Positions 44,847 to 58,471 of a DNA stretch of 64,000 nucleotides are shown in pieces. Every line of letters begins with the position of its first letter. Positions within the stretch are counted from its first letter, which is position 1. The translations under genes were made by a program, and so were the position numbers. The notes under the pieces were generated by a model. The model saw only the letters and a program-made list of their open reading frames with translations. It had not been told where the DNA came from and did not search any database. Source of the stretch: Propionibacteriaceae bacterium (GTDB taxonomy: Bacteria > Actinomycetota > Actinomycetes > Propionibacteriales > Propionibacteriaceae); assembly GCA_027492545.1 (NCBI GenBank), contig JAPUEL010000096.1, positions 1 through 64,000 of the forward strand. The letters run 5' to 3'.

Positions 44847-44862
44847 GATACAAAAGTGTATC
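44847..44862. promoter_or_regulatory. palindromic operator upstream of the MMPL operon
   Basis: GATACA-AAAG-TGTATC, perfect 6-bp arms with a 4-nt spacer, 63 bases upstream of the MMPL ATG. It is the most AT-rich 16 bases around and resembles TetR-type sites before MMPL genes in other actinobacteria. No such regulator gene is next to it here. Confidence 0.55.
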
Positions 44863-44907
44863 ATCCGGGATCGGCGTGGCCGCTCCCGAGGAGCACGGCC
44901 CTCAGCC

Positions 44908-46182
44908 TCAGGCCTCGACCCTGCGGTAAGTCTCCTTGCCGCGAAGGTAGGTGGCCTCGACGGGGTCGGGCAGGTCGCGGCCGTGGTAGGGGTTGTTGCG
45001 GCTGAGCGACGCGGAGGCGTCGCGGTCCACCGAGGCGCGGCGAGTGGGGTGCACGAGCACGACGTTGGCCGGCTCGCCGACGGTCAGCGGCCGGCCCTGT
45101 CCGACCAGGCCGGCGATCCGCGCCGGGGCATGACTCATCCGTTCGGCGACCTCAGCCCAGTCGAGGCGGCCGGGCAGCACCATGGTCTCGATCACCACAG
45201 AGAGCGCCTGCTCCAGCCCGAGCATGCCGGGCTTGGCGTCGACGAACGCGTGGTCCTTGTCCTGGGGAGCGTGGGGGGCGTGGTCGGTGCCGACCACATC
45301 GATGGTCCCGTCTGCCAGCGCCGCGCGGAGTGCCTCCACGTGCTCGGGGGTGCGCAGCGGGGGGTTCACCTTGTAGACGGTGTCGTAGTTCACCAGTTCC
45401 TCGGTGCCGAGGAGCAGATGGTGCGGCGTCACCTCGGCGGTCACGTCGACCCCCCGGGCCTTCGCCCAGCGGACCACGTCGACGCCCTCGGCGGAGGTGA
45501 TGTGGCACACGTGCAGCCGCGACCCCGTCGCCTCCGCGAGCATCACGTCGCGCGCGATGATGGTGGCCTCGGCCACCGGGGGCCAGCCGCCCAGACCAAG
45601 CCTCCCGGAGATCTCGCCCTCGTGGCAGCAGGCGCCGGGCCCGGCCAGGTTCGACTCCTGCGAATGCTGGGCGATCACGCCGCCGAACGGCTTGACCCAC
45701 TCCAGCGCCCGCCGCATCAACGCCGCGTTCTGGATGCACATGCCGTCGTCGGAGAACACCGTCACGCGGGCCCGGGAGCGGTTCATCAGCCCCAGCTCGG
45801 CCAATTCCTCGCCGCGCAGGCCCTTGGAGATGGCGCCGATGACCTGGACATCCACCAGCCCCGCCGCGACACCGAGGTCGTGCACGTGCTCGGCCTTCTC
45901 CGCGGTGTCGGTCACCGGCTGGGTGTTGGCCATGGCCAACACCGCGGTGAACCCGCCGCGGGCCGCCGCTCGGGCGCCGCTGAGCACCGTCTCGGCGTCC
46001 TCCCGGCCGGGCTCGCGCAGGTGGGTGTGCACGTCCACCAGGCCGGGCAGCGCGATCAGGCCGTCGCAGTCGACCACGGAGGCCTCCCCGGAGGGGGTGT
46101 CGACGAACACGCCGCCCTCCATCACAAGGTCGGTGCGGGTGCCGTCGGGGAGCTGCACCCCGCGGAGCACGGTTGCCGTCAT
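44908..46182 (-). CDS. pyrC: dihydroorotase
   Basis: 424 residues, class I zinc dihydroorotase. Metal ligands HTHLREPG (residues 53-60), the Lys-carboxylation region and His ligands in TPHHLLLG, and catalytic VGTDHAPHAPQDK near residue 310. It closes N-carbamoyl-aspartate to dihydroorotate, the third step of pyrimidine synthesis. Its ATG overlaps the pyrB stop (TGATG), so expression is coupled. Confidence 0.95.
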   Translation of the reverse strand: MTATVLRGVQLPDGTRTDLVMEGGVFVDTPSGEASVVDCDGLIALPGLVDVHTHLREPGREDAETVLSGARAAARGGFTAVLAMANTQPVTDTAEKAEHVHDLGVAAGLVDVQVIGAISKGLRGEELAELGLMNRSRARVTVFSDDGMCIQNAALMRRALEWVKPFGGVIAQHSQESNLAGPGACCHEGEISGRLGLGGWPPVAEATIIARDVMLAEATGSRLHVCHITSAEGVDVVRWAKARGVDVTAEVTPHHLLLGTEELVNYDTVYKVNPPLRTPEHVEALRAALADGTIDVVGTDHAPHAPQDKDHAFVDAKPGMLGLEQALSVVIETMVLPGRLDWAEVAERMSHAPARIAGLVGQGRPLTVGEPANVVLVHPTRRASVDRDASASLSRNNPYHGRDLPDPVEATYLRGKETYRRVEA

Positions 46183-47111
46183 CACTGTTCCTCTCCAGCA
46201 AGCAGGTGGTACAGCACGCTCATCCTCACCGCGACACCGGAGGAGACCTGGTCCAGGATGATGGAGCGCGCCGAGTCGGCCGCCGCCGACGAGATCTCGA
46301 GGCCGCGGTTCATGGGTCCGGGGTGCGCGATGCAGGCGCCGTCCTTGAGCATCGCCAGCCGACGGGGGGTCAGGCCGTACCCGTCGATGTACTCGCGCTC
46401 GGAGGGGAAGAAGCCGCCGCTCATCCGCTCGCGCTGCACGCGCAGCATCATCACCACGTCCGCGGAGGGCAGGACCGGATCCAGGTCGCTGCTGATGTCC
46501 ACCCCCCAGTGCTCGACGCCGGGCGGCATCAGCGTGGGCGGCGCCACGAGGACGACGGAGGCGCCCAGCTTCGCCCACAGCAGCACGTTGCTGCGCACCA
46601 CGCGGGAGTGCAGCAGGTCCCCGGTGATGGCCACCCGCTTGCCGGCCACGTCGCCCAGGCCGTGGGCAGCGAGGTGCCGGCGGACGGCGTGGGCGTCGAG
46701 CAGGGCCTGAGTGGGGTGCTCGTGCATGCCGTCGCCGGCGTTGATCATGGACGCCCGGACCCAGCCGGCGGCCTGCCGCACCGCGCCCGACCCCGCGTGG
46801 CGCATGACGATGGCGTCCACGCCCATGGCATCCAGGGTGAGGAGCGTGTCGCGCATCGACTCTCCTTTGGACACCGACGAGCCCTTCGCCGCGACATTGA
46901 TGGCATCCGCCGACAGCCACTTGGCGGCCAGCTCGAACGACGAGCGCGTGCGGGTGGAGTCCTCGAAGAACAGGTTGACCACGGTGCGGCCGCGCAGCGC
47001 GGGGAGCTTCTTGATGGGCCGGGACTGCACGTCGTGCATCTCCACGGCCAGGTCCAGGATGGAGACGATCTCCTCGGCGCTGAGATCGGCGATGCTGAGC
47101 AGGTGCTTCAC
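46182..47111 (-). CDS. pyrB: aspartate carbamoyltransferase catalytic subunit
   Basis: 309 residues. Carbamoyl-phosphate motif [13 protein letters not shown] (residues 49-61), the STRTR loop, the substrate motif HPTQALLD and RHAGSG, and [10 protein letters not shown]. It makes carbamoyl-aspartate. Its stop overlaps pyrC by one base and its ATG overlaps the pyrR stop by 4 bases, so the three genes form one tight unit. No pyrI is present. Confidence 0.96.
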   Translation of the reverse strand: MKHLLSIADLSAEEIVSILDLAVEMHDVQSRPIKKLPALRGRTVVNLFFEDSTRTRSSFELAAKWLSADAINVAAKGSSVSKGESMRDTLLTLDAMGVDAIVMRHAGSGAVRQAAGWVRASMINAGDGMHEHPTQALLDAHAVRRHLAAHGLGDVAGKRVAITGDLLHSRVVRSNVLLWAKLGASVVLVAPPTLMPPGVEHWGVDISSDLDPVLPSADVVMMLRVQRERMSGGFFPSEREYIDGYGLTPRRLAMLKDGACIAHPGPMNRGLEISSAAADSARSIILDQVSSGVAVRMSVLYHLLAGEEQ

Positions 47112-47644
47112 TTGGCAGTCCGTTCGATGGTCACGAGGTCCTCGCCGTCGAGCTCGCGCACCGCGACGCGCACGCGCTCGTCGCGGGCGGTGGGCAGGTG
47201 CTTGCCCACGACGTCGGCCTGGATGGGCAGCTCACGCAGGCCGCGGTCCACCAGGGCGACCAGCTGGATGGCCCGCGGCCGGCCGAGGTCCGCCAGCGCG
47301 TGCAGCGCCGCCTGGACGGTGCGGCCGGAGTAGAGCACGTCGTCGACGAGAACCACGACCTTCCCGTCGATGCTGCCGGGGAGCACGGTCCGGCCGACGG
47401 GGCGGGTGGGTTGGGCGCGCAGGTCGTCGCGGTACATCGTGATGTCGAGCCGGCCCACGGGGAGGGTGTGCCCCTGCTGGGCGGCGATGTCCGCGATGCG
47501 CTGGGCCAGCGGGGCCCCCCGGGTGAGGATGCCGAGGAGCGTGACGCCGTCGGCCCCGTGGTTGCGCTCGAGGATCTCGTGGGTCATCCGGGTCAACGCG
47601 TAGGCCATCTCGTCGGCGGTCAGCACCGTGCGGGCGTGTTCCAT
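47108..47644 (-). CDS. pyrR: bifunctional pyr operon regulator / uracil phosphoribosyltransferase
   Basis: 178 residues. PRPP-binding motif [18 protein letters not shown] (about 96-113) and the flexible-loop segment [16 protein letters not shown]. In Gram-positive bacteria PyrR binds pyr mRNA and attenuates transcription when UMP is high. Here only about 64 bases separate it from the divergent small gene, so there is no room for a long attenuator leader. The ATG follows AGGAGGTGCG, a strong ribosome site. Confidence 0.94.
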   Translation of the reverse strand: MEHARTVLTADEMAYALTRMTHEILERNHGADGVTLLGILTRGAPLAQRIADIAAQQGHTLPVGRLDITMYRDDLRAQPTRPVGRTVLPGSIDGKVVVLVDDVLYSGRTVQAALHALADLGRPRAIQLVALVDRGLRELPIQADVVGKHLPTARDERVRVAVRELDGEDLVTIERTAK

Positions 47645-47695
47645 CGCACCTCCTGGGTCGTGGGCAATCTACCGCACCTCCGACCACGCCTCGGC

Positions 47696-47701
47696 TAGAG
47701 T
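47696..47701 (+). promoter_or_regulatory. -10 box (TAGAGT) for the small membrane-protein gene
   Basis: TAGAGT ends 6 nt before the ATG at 47708, a leaderless arrangement. It supports the small ORF being a real gene. Confidence 0.45.
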
Positions 47702-47707
47702 GCCCCC

Positions 47708-47911
47708 ATGATTCTGCTCCCCCTTGAGGTCCTCCCGGGTTGGCCGCAGCCGGAGCCGGCGTCGGACCTGACCCTGCTCATGCTGACCGTGATCGGCCCG
47801 TTCGCGTTCGGCGCCGTCGTGACCCTGCTGGTCTTCGGGCCCAAGCTCGCCCGCCGCCATCGGGAGGGCCAGGCGCACACGGCCGAGCTCGAGCCGGTGC
47901 GCAAGGCCTGA
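47708..47911 (+). CDS. small single-pass membrane protein
   Basis: 67 residues with one strong hydrophobic segment (about 22-42, LTLLMLTVIGPFAFGAVVTLLVF) followed by a positively charged cytoplasmic tail (PKLARRHREGQ). The positive-inside pattern places the C terminus in the cytoplasm. No domain recognised. A TAnnnT box lies 6 nt upstream. It stops 3 bases before the pepN stop (convergent). I take it as a real small gene, not certain. Confidence 0.6.
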   Translation: MILLPLEVLPGWPQPEPASDLTLLMLTVIGPFAFGAVVTLLVFGPKLARRHREGQAHTAELEPVRKA

Positions 47912-47914
47912 CGC

Positions 47915-50503
<2,589 letters not shown>

Positions 50504-50596
50504 CTTGTGCTCCTACTCATCAGTTCATCGACGCCCGGGTCCAGCCGGGCGCGTCTCCCGCCCATTCTGGTGGGCATTCGCGCCGTGGCGTGGGAT

Positions 50597-52820
<2,224 letters not shown>

Positions 52821-52827
52821 TTACCCC

Positions 52828-53277
52828 ATGCGAGTCCACATTGCCACTGATCATGCCGCGTTCGAGCTGAAGAACTACCTTGTGGAGCGGCTCCGGGCAG
52901 ACGGCCACGACGTCGTCGACCACGGGGCGCACACCTACGAGGCGCTGGACGACTACCCGCCGCTGATCATCCCGTGCGCCGAGGCGGTGGTGGCGGAGCC
53001 GGGTTCGCTGGGCATCGTGCTCGGGGGCTCCGGCAACGGTGAGCAGATCGCCGCGAACAAGGTCAAGGGCATCCGCGCGGCCCTGGCCAACAACGTCGAG
53101 TTGGCGCGGCTGACGCGCGAGCACAACGACGCCAACGTCATCGCGCTCGGCGGCCGGATGCAGAGCCTGGAGGCCGGCTACGAGATCGTGGCCACGTTCC
53201 TGGGCACCGAGTTCAGCGGCGAGGAGCGCCACCAGCGTCGGATCGATCAACTGGCCGAGTACGAGGCGGGCCGCTGA
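52828..53277 (+). CDS. rpiB: ribose-5-phosphate isomerase B
   Basis: 149 residues of the LacAB/RpiB fold. ATDHAAFELK at the N terminus, the phosphate loop GGSGNGEQIAANKVKGIRAAL, and the HNDANVIALGGR motif with the catalytic residues. The usual RpiB Cys is replaced by Ser (GGSGNG instead of GTGIG), as seen in Mycobacterium RpiB. It interconverts ribose-5-phosphate and ribulose-5-phosphate, feeding the same pathway as gnd. Starts 7 bases after ligA, probably one transcript. Confidence 0.9.
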   Translation: MRVHIATDHAAFELKNYLVERLRADGHDVVDHGAHTYEALDDYPPLIIPCAEAVVAEPGSLGIVLGGSGNGEQIAANKVKGIRAALANNVELARLTREHNDANVIALGGRMQSLEAGYEIVATFLGTEFSGEERHQRRIDQLAEYEAGR

Positions 53278-53309
53278 CCGGAACTACCCTGGTCCGAGGA
53301 GGTGCAGCC

Positions 53310-53702
53310 ATGTCACGTGCCTGGCCGACGATGGCCGAGGTCGCCGACGCCGTCGCGGGGGAACTGCGCACGGGGAACGTCGACATGGCACACCGCCTCC
53401 TCATGGACGGAGTGAACCGGCTCCCCGCGGCGGCCGAGGCACGGCGTCTGGCCGAGGCGCTGGATCCGCCGTCGTCGATGGGTGACGCCCGATGGGACGC
53501 CCTGCTCGCCGCGGCGGTCAGGTACCGGCTGCATTCGATGGGACGACCGGCCCCCGAATGGACCGTCAAGGAGCCGCTCAGCATCTTCTGGTGGCCCACC
53601 CGCATCAACCCGTCTCAGCAGTACAACGCCATGGCGCATACGCCCGCGGAGTTCCGACGGCTCGGGATCTTCATCGACGAACGTGACCTCACCAGCGCAT
53701 GA
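53310..53702 (+). CDS. small protein paired with a nucleotidyltransferase (putative antitoxin)
   Basis: 130 residues, unrecognised as a named family. The N terminus is helical (MAEVADAVAGELRTGNVDMAHRLLMDGVNRL), and the C-terminal part ends with PAEFRRLGIFIDERDL, a pattern I have seen in proteins encoded before DUF6036-like nucleotidyltransferases. A GGAGGTG ribosome site is 6 bases upstream and a TACCCT -10-like box at 53285-53290. Its last 4 bases overlap the next gene (ATGA). The pairing is the main clue that this is a two-component TA-like module. Confidence 0.6.
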   Translation: MSRAWPTMAEVADAVAGELRTGNVDMAHRLLMDGVNRLPAAAEARRLAEALDPPSSMGDARWDALLAAAVRYRLHSMGRPAPEWTVKEPLSIFWWPTRINPSQQYNAMAHTPAEFRRLGIFIDERDLTSA

Positions 53703-54259
53703 ACGTACTGGACCGCGAGGCCGTCCTCGCCCTGCTGCGCGAGGTGGGCGCGCGCCTGCTGGAGCGGGGGGTCACTGCGAGCATCTACGTAGTCGGCGGA
53801 TCCGCGATGGCCCTGGTCTTCGATGCCAGGCGCACCACGCACGACATCGACGCGGCCCTGAACGCACACGGCGACGAGTTCACCGAGGCGGCGCGGGCAG
53901 TGGGGGAGCTGCACGGTCTTCCGCTCGACTGGGTGAACAGCAGGGCAGTGGCATTCCTTCCGGCCGGAGAGGATCCGGGGGCCTCGGAGATCACGCTTCC
54001 TGGGCTGACGGTCGCCGTGGCCTCGACGGAGCACCTCATCGCCATGAAGCTGCGGGCCATGCGCACCCGCGACCTGGACGATCTTGAGGTGCTGTTCCGC
54101 GCCCATGGGATCACCACCCCGGAGGAGGCAGCAGCCATCCACGACAGACTGTTCTCGGAGGCCGACATCGGCTACGGGGGCCCGGAGGAGAGTCTGTTTG
54201 CGGCGCAGATGGTCTTCGATCGAGCCCAACGCGCCGGCAGGCCGATCGCTACCGGATGA
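53699..54259 (+). CDS. DUF6036-like nucleotidyltransferase (putative toxin)
   Basis: 186 residues. The nucleotidyltransferase fingerprint GGSAMAL followed by TTHDIDAAL (G-S...D-x-D) is at residues 36-60, and a second acidic position falls in RTRDLDDLEVL. Proteins of this type resemble the AbiEii/MenT family of tRNA-modifying toxins. It overlaps the small upstream gene, matching antitoxin-toxin order. Toxicity is not shown. The family has also been annotated only as a domain of unknown function, so treat the role as inference. Confidence 0.7.
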   Translation: MNVLDREAVLALLREVGARLLERGVTASIYVVGGSAMALVFDARRTTHDIDAALNAHGDEFTEAARAVGELHGLPLDWVNSRAVAFLPAGEDPGASEITLPGLTVAVASTEHLIAMKLRAMRTRDLDDLEVLFRAHGITTPEEAAAIHDRLFSEADIGYGGPEESLFAAQMVFDRAQRAGRPIATG

Positions 54260-54392
54260 CCGGAGGGGTCTTCCTCGGGGCGGGTTCCTGGCGGCGGGGA
54301 CCGGTGAGCAGGCGGGCGCGGAGGGCGCGGTGGTGATCCACCAGGCCCGAAATGCCGTCTCGGCCGAACTCGCGGCGCAGCTCCTCGCTCAT
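54249..54392 (-). CDS. small hypothetical protein
   Basis: 47 residues, MSEELRREFGRDGISGLVDHHRALRARLL followed by a basic Pro/Arg-rich tail. Divergent from the Nei1-like gene and overlapping the nucleotidyltransferase tail end to end by 11 bases. Codon use looks ordinary. No domain found and no clear ribosome site, so it may not be a gene. Confidence 0.35.
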   Translation of the reverse strand: MSEELRREFGRDGISGLVDHHRALRARLLTGPRRQEPAPRKTPPVIR

Positions 54393-54413
54393 GTGGCCAT
54401 CGTAAACCCCCAT

Positions 54414-54419
54414 TAGGCT
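54414..54419 (+). promoter_or_regulatory. -10 box (TAGGCT) for the Nei1-like gene
   Basis: TAGGCT ends 6 nt before the ATG at 54426, again a leaderless layout. Confidence 0.45.
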
Positions 54420-54425
54420 GGGGCG

Positions 54426-55244
54426 ATGCCCGAGGGTCACGTCATCCACCGCCTCGCCGACGCCCTGACAGGCACGTTCGGCGGCCGGCCCGTTGCAGTG
54501 TCCTCGCCGCAGGGCCGCTTCGACGCCGCGCCGCTGGACGGCGCCGTGCTGGAGCGCGGCGAGGCGGTGGGCAAGCACCTGTTCATCGACTTCGCCACCG
54601 GTGACGTGGTCCACATCCACCTCGGCCTCATCGGCAAGCTCAACTTCGAGCCGTACGCGCCGCCGCGGGGCCAGGTGCGGCTCCGGATCGACGACGGGGT
54701 CACCGCGGCGGACCTGCGCGGCCCTCAGTGGTGCCGCACCCTCACCCCGGCCGAACGCGACGCGGTCGTCGAGGCCAGCGGCCCCGATCCGCTCCGGGCG
54801 GACGCCGACCCGGGCAAGGGCTACGCGCGGCTGCGGCGCTCGGCGAAGCCGATCGCGGCGCTGTTGATGGACCAGCGGGTGGCGGCCGGGGTGGGCAACA
54901 TCTTCCGCGCCGAGGTGTTGTATCGGCACCGATTGGATCCAACGGTCCCCGGTAACCGGATCGACGAGCGCACCTGGATGGTGCTCTGGCAGGACCTGGT
55001 GGGCCTGATGAACTACGCCGTCGAGCAGGGGCGCATCGACACGGTCCGCGACGTGCACGACCCGGAGGCACAGGGCCGCGACCCGCGGGTGGACAGGCAT
55101 GGCGGCGAGGTCTACGTCTACCGCCGCGCAGGCCAGGCCTGTCTGGTGTGCGGCGCGCAGGTGCGCACCGCGATGCTGGAGGGGCGCAATCTCTACTGGT
55201 GTGCTCGCTGCCAACGCCGACGCCGGGCGGCTCCTCAGGACTAG
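54426..55244 (+). CDS. Fpg/Nei-family DNA glycosylase, Nei1 type
   Basis: 272 residues. MPEGHV with catalytic Pro2 and Glu3, the helix-two-turn-helix LMDQRVAAGVGNIFRAEVL, and a C-terminal four-cysteine zinc finger (CLVCG and YWCARCQ). It belongs to the same superfamily as the nei2 product at 29213-30049 but is a distinct branch. Excises oxidised bases. Probably leaderless. Confidence 0.9.
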   Translation: MPEGHVIHRLADALTGTFGGRPVAVSSPQGRFDAAPLDGAVLERGEAVGKHLFIDFATGDVVHIHLGLIGKLNFEPYAPPRGQVRLRIDDGVTAADLRGPQWCRTLTPAERDAVVEASGPDPLRADADPGKGYARLRRSAKPIAALLMDQRVAAGVGNIFRAEVLYRHRLDPTVPGNRIDERTWMVLWQDLVGLMNYAVEQGRIDTVRDVHDPEAQGRDPRVDRHGGEVYVYRRAGQACLVCGAQVRTAMLEGRNLYWCARCQRRRRAAPQD

Positions 55245-55247
55245 TCT
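55242..55247 (+). promoter_or_regulatory. -10 box (TAGTCT) upstream of the HAD/GH65 operon
   Basis: TAGTCT ends 6 nt before the ATG at 55254 and overlaps the Nei1 stop codon. A GGAG sits directly on the ATG, too close for a normal ribosome site, so a leaderless start fits better. Confidence 0.4.
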
Positions 55248-55253
55248 CAGGAG

Positions 55254-55970
55254 ATGGACTGGAGCTCATACGCTGCCGTGCTCTTCGACCTCGATGGGGT
55301 CCTCACCCCCACCGCCGAGGTCCACATGCGGGCCTGGGACGAGATGTTCAACGGATACCTCGCGGGCATCCCCGGGCAGGCCCCCTACACCGACGCCGAC
55401 TATTTCGCCTTCGTCGACGGGAAGCCGCGCTACGACGGCGTCCGCGACATGCTCGCCTCCCGGGGCATCGCCCTCCCGGAGGGCACGCCGGACGACGACC
55501 CGGCGATGGAGACGGTCTGCGGACTGGGCAACCGCAAGAACGACGCCGTCACCGCGGTCATCGAGCGCGACGGGGTCACTCCCTATCCGGGCTCGGTCCG
55601 GTTGGTCGAGCAGCTCTCGGCCGGCCACCACAGGCTGGCCGTGGTGTCGTCGTCGAAGAACGCGAAGGCGGTGCTCGAGTCGTCCGGCCTGCTGCGGTAC
55701 TTCCCCGTGATCGTCGACGGCAACCTGGCGGGTGAGGAGTCGTTGGCCGGGAAGCCCGCGCCGGACACCTTCATCCGGGCCGTTTCCCTGCTCGGGGCCC
55801 TGGCCAGCGAATCCGTGGTGGTCGAGGACGCCATCTCGGGTGTCGCGGCGGGCGCGGCGGGCCACTTCGGCCTGGTGGTCGGCGTGGACCGCGGCGTGGG
55901 GCGCGACGCGCTCCTCGACGCGGGGGCGCACCTCGTGGTGACCGACCTCGGTGACCTGGTGACGCGATGA
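55254..55970 (+). CDS. HAD-family beta-phosphoglucomutase
   Basis: 238 residues. HAD motif I FDLDGVLTPTAEVH (nucleophile Asp and acid/base Asp), motif II/III SSSKNAKAVL and KPAPDTF, motif IV VVEDAISGV, with a helical cap carrying the substrate loop. Converts beta-glucose-1-phosphate, made by a GH65 phosphorylase, to glucose-6-phosphate. It overlaps the GH65 start by 4 bases (ATGA), which is why the substrate assignment is firm. Confidence 0.9.
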   Translation: MDWSSYAAVLFDLDGVLTPTAEVHMRAWDEMFNGYLAGIPGQAPYTDADYFAFVDGKPRYDGVRDMLASRGIALPEGTPDDDPAMETVCGLGNRKNDAVTAVIERDGVTPYPGSVRLVEQLSAGHHRLAVVSSSKNAKAVLESSGLLRYFPVIVDGNLAGEESLAGKPAPDTFIRAVSLLGALASESVVVEDAISGVAAGAAGHFGLVVGVDRGVGRDALLDAGAHLVVTDLGDLVTR

Positions 55971-58471
55971 TCCGCGAGATCGCGGCGGACCCGCTCAACC
56001 GGATGAGGTTCCCCATCGATCAGTGGAGGCTCGTCGAGGTGGAACCCTCCGATGCCGACGTCGGCGTCACCGAGACGTTGTTCGCCGTCGGCAACGGCTA
56101 TCTCGGGATGCGTGGCAACCCGGAGGAGGGCCGCCCGAGCTACGCCCACGGCACGTTCATCAACGGCTTCCACGAGATCTGGCCGATCAAGCACGCCGAG
56201 GATGCCTTCGGGTTCGCGCACACCGGGCAGACCATCATCAACGTGCCCGACGCCAAGCTGATGAAGATCTACGTCGACGACGAGCCGCTGGTGCTGTCCG
56301 TGGCGGATCTCGACGGGTACGAGCGCGCGCTGGACTTCAGGAGCGGGCTGCTCACCCGCACGGTGATCTGGCGGACCCCGGCGGGCAAGCGCGTCCGGAT
56401 CCGCAGCTCGAGGATGGTCTCGTTCACGGACCGTCACCTGGCGCTGATGGAGATCGAGGTGACCCTCCTGTCGGGCGGAGACGCCCCCGTCGTGGTCACG
56501 TCCCAGATCGTCAACCGTCAGGACGGCTACACCGACTACCGGCGGCCGGAGACTCGAGGCGAGTCCTGGGATCCGCGGCGCAGCGCGGCGTTCAACGGGC
56601 GGGTCCTCCAACCGGAGTTCCACTGGGACCAGGGGCGGCGCATGGTCATGGCGTACCAGACCAGCAGCTCCGGCATGACCATCGCCGTGGGCGCCGATCA
56701 CTACATCGACACCGAGAACCCGTTCGAGGCCATCTCGTCGACGGAGGACGACGTGGGCAAGCAGGTGTTCCGGGTCGCGGCCGCCGAGGGGGTCCCCGTC
56801 GTCGTGCGCAAGGCGGTGGCCTACCACACCTCCCGTGGCGTGCCCGGCGAGGAGCTGTCTGACCGCTGCCGCCGCACGCTCGACCGCGTCCGCGACAACG
56901 GCTTCGAGCACTACCACGACAAGCAGCGGGCCTGGCTCGAGACCTTCTGGCGCGACGCCGACGTGGAGGTGGAGGGGCAGCCGCACATCCAGCAGGCCGT
57001 GCGGTGGTGCCTGTTCCAGTTGGCCCAGGCGACGGCGCGCAGCGATCAGTTGGGGATCGCGGCCAAGGGCGTGACCGGCTCGGGGTACGAGGGACACTAC
57101 TTCTGGGACACCGAGGTGTACCTGGTCCCGTTCCTCATCTACACGGCGCCGGGGGTGGCCCGCAACGCGCTCCGCTTCCGGGTCAACCTGCTTCCGCAGG
57201 CCAGGGAGAGGGCCGCCGTGATGTCGCAGCGCGGCGCGCTCTACCCGTGGCGGACCATCAACGGGGAGGAGGCGTCGGCCTACTACGCGGCCGGGACGGC
57301 CCAGTACCACATCGACGCCGACGTGGCCTTCGCGTTCTCCAAGTACCGCGACCTCACCGGCGACACCGAGTTCATGTACCGCGACGGCGCCGCGGTCCTG
57401 GTGGAGACGGCCCGCCTCTGGGCGGACCTGGGCTTCTGGCGCAGGGAGGCCGACGGCACGCAGCGGTTCCACATCCACGGGGTGACCGGGCCCGACGAGT
57501 ACACGGCTGTGGTCAACAACAACATGTTCACCAACGTGATGGCCAGGGCCAACCTCAGGTCCGCTGCGGCGCTGCTGCGCGAGATGCGTGCCGAGGACGC
57601 GCACGCCTTCCAGCGCGTCGAGGAGTCCCTGGGGCTGGACCCGGCCGAGATCGACGAGTGGGAGGCCTGCGCCGAGGGCATGGTGGTGCCCTTCGACGAG
57701 ACCTTCGGCATCCATCCGCAGGACGAGAAGTTCCTGTCCTCGGAGCTGTGGGACCTCGAGAACACCCCGGACGACAAGCGCCCGCTGCTGCTCAACTACC
57801 ATCCGCTGGTCATCTACCGCTTCCAGGTGCTCAAGCAGGCGGACGTGGTGCTCGCGTTGTTCCTCCAGGGGGATGAGTTCACCGACGAGGAGAAGCGGGC
57901 GGACTTCGAGTACTACGACCCGATCACCACTGGTGATTCCACCCTGTCCGGCGTCGTCCAGTCGGTCATGGCCGCCGAGGTGGGATACCAGGACATGGCC
58001 ATGCAGTACTTCCTGTCCGGGCTCTATGTGGACCTGGCCGACCTGCACTCCAACGCCCGCGACGGCGCCCACATCGCCTCGACCGGCGGGGTGTGGAACG
58101 CCCTGGTCTACGGGTTCGGCGGTCTCCGCGATCATCAGGGCAGGGTCTGCTTCGACCCGCGCCTGCCCGACGAATGGACCGCGCTGACCTTCCCGCTGAG
58201 GATCCGCGGTTCCCGCCTGCGCGTGCGGCTGCGCGCCGATGAGATGTCCTTCGACGTCGAGGAGGGCGCCGCCGTCGAGGTGAGCGTGCGGGGCACCCAG
58301 GTGGTGGTCCAGCCCGGCTCGCCGGTGAGCGTCGCGCTCGACGGTCAGGGGAGGCGGCTACCCTCGTTGGAGGGCAGCCACCCTGTGGTGGGGGCCAACC
58401 GCGAGGACGGATCGGTGGTGCAGGCCATCGTGCCCGAGTCCCACCCCCAGGAAGTGACGAGTTCTGACTGA
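55967..58471 (+). CDS. GH65 glycoside phosphorylase (trehalose, maltose or kojibiose)
   Basis: 834 residues. N-terminal beta-sandwich, (alpha/alpha)6 barrel, and C-terminal beta domain. The catalytic Glu is in VTGPDEYT (about residue 510), with the family segment WDTEVYLVPF before it and KQADVVLALFL (phosphate-binding region) later. Inverting phosphorolysis gives beta-glucose-1-phosphate, used by the co-encoded mutase. Which disaccharide is cleaved cannot be read directly; trehalose and maltose are the commonest. Ends on the start of the next gene (TGATG). Confidence 0.9.
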   Translation: MIREIAADPLNRMRFPIDQWRLVEVEPSDADVGVTETLFAVGNGYLGMRGNPEEGRPSYAHGTFINGFHEIWPIKHAEDAFGFAHTGQTIINVPDAKLMKIYVDDEPLVLSVADLDGYERALDFRSGLLTRTVIWRTPAGKRVRIRSSRMVSFTDRHLALMEIEVTLLSGGDAPVVVTSQIVNRQDGYTDYRRPETRGESWDPRRSAAFNGRVLQPEFHWDQGRRMVMAYQTSSSGMTIAVGADHYIDTENPFEAISSTEDDVGKQVFRVAAAEGVPVVVRKAVAYHTSRGVPGEELSDRCRRTLDRVRDNGFEHYHDKQRAWLETFWRDADVEVEGQPHIQQAVRWCLFQLAQATARSDQLGIAAKGVTGSGYEGHYFWDTEVYLVPFLIYTAPGVARNALRFRVNLLPQARERAAVMSQRGALYPWRTINGEEASAYYAAGTAQYHIDADVAFAFSKYRDLTGDTEFMYRDGAAVLVETARLWADLGFWRREADGTQRFHIHGVTGPDEYTAVVNNNMFTNVMARANLRSAAALLREMRAEDAHAFQRVEESLGLDPAEIDEWEACAEGMVVPFDETFGIHPQDEKFLSSELWDLENTPDDKRPLLLNYHPLVIYRFQVLKQADVVLALFLQGDEFTDEEKRADFEYYDPITTGDSTLSGVVQSVMAAEVGYQDMAMQYFLSGLYVDLADLHSNARDGAHIASTGGVWNALVYGFGGLRDHQGRVCFDPRLPDEWTALTFPLRIRGSRLRVRLRADEMSFDVEEGAAVEVSVRGTQVVVQPGSPVSVALDGQGRRLPSLEGSHPVVGANREDGSVVQAIVPESHPQEVTSSD

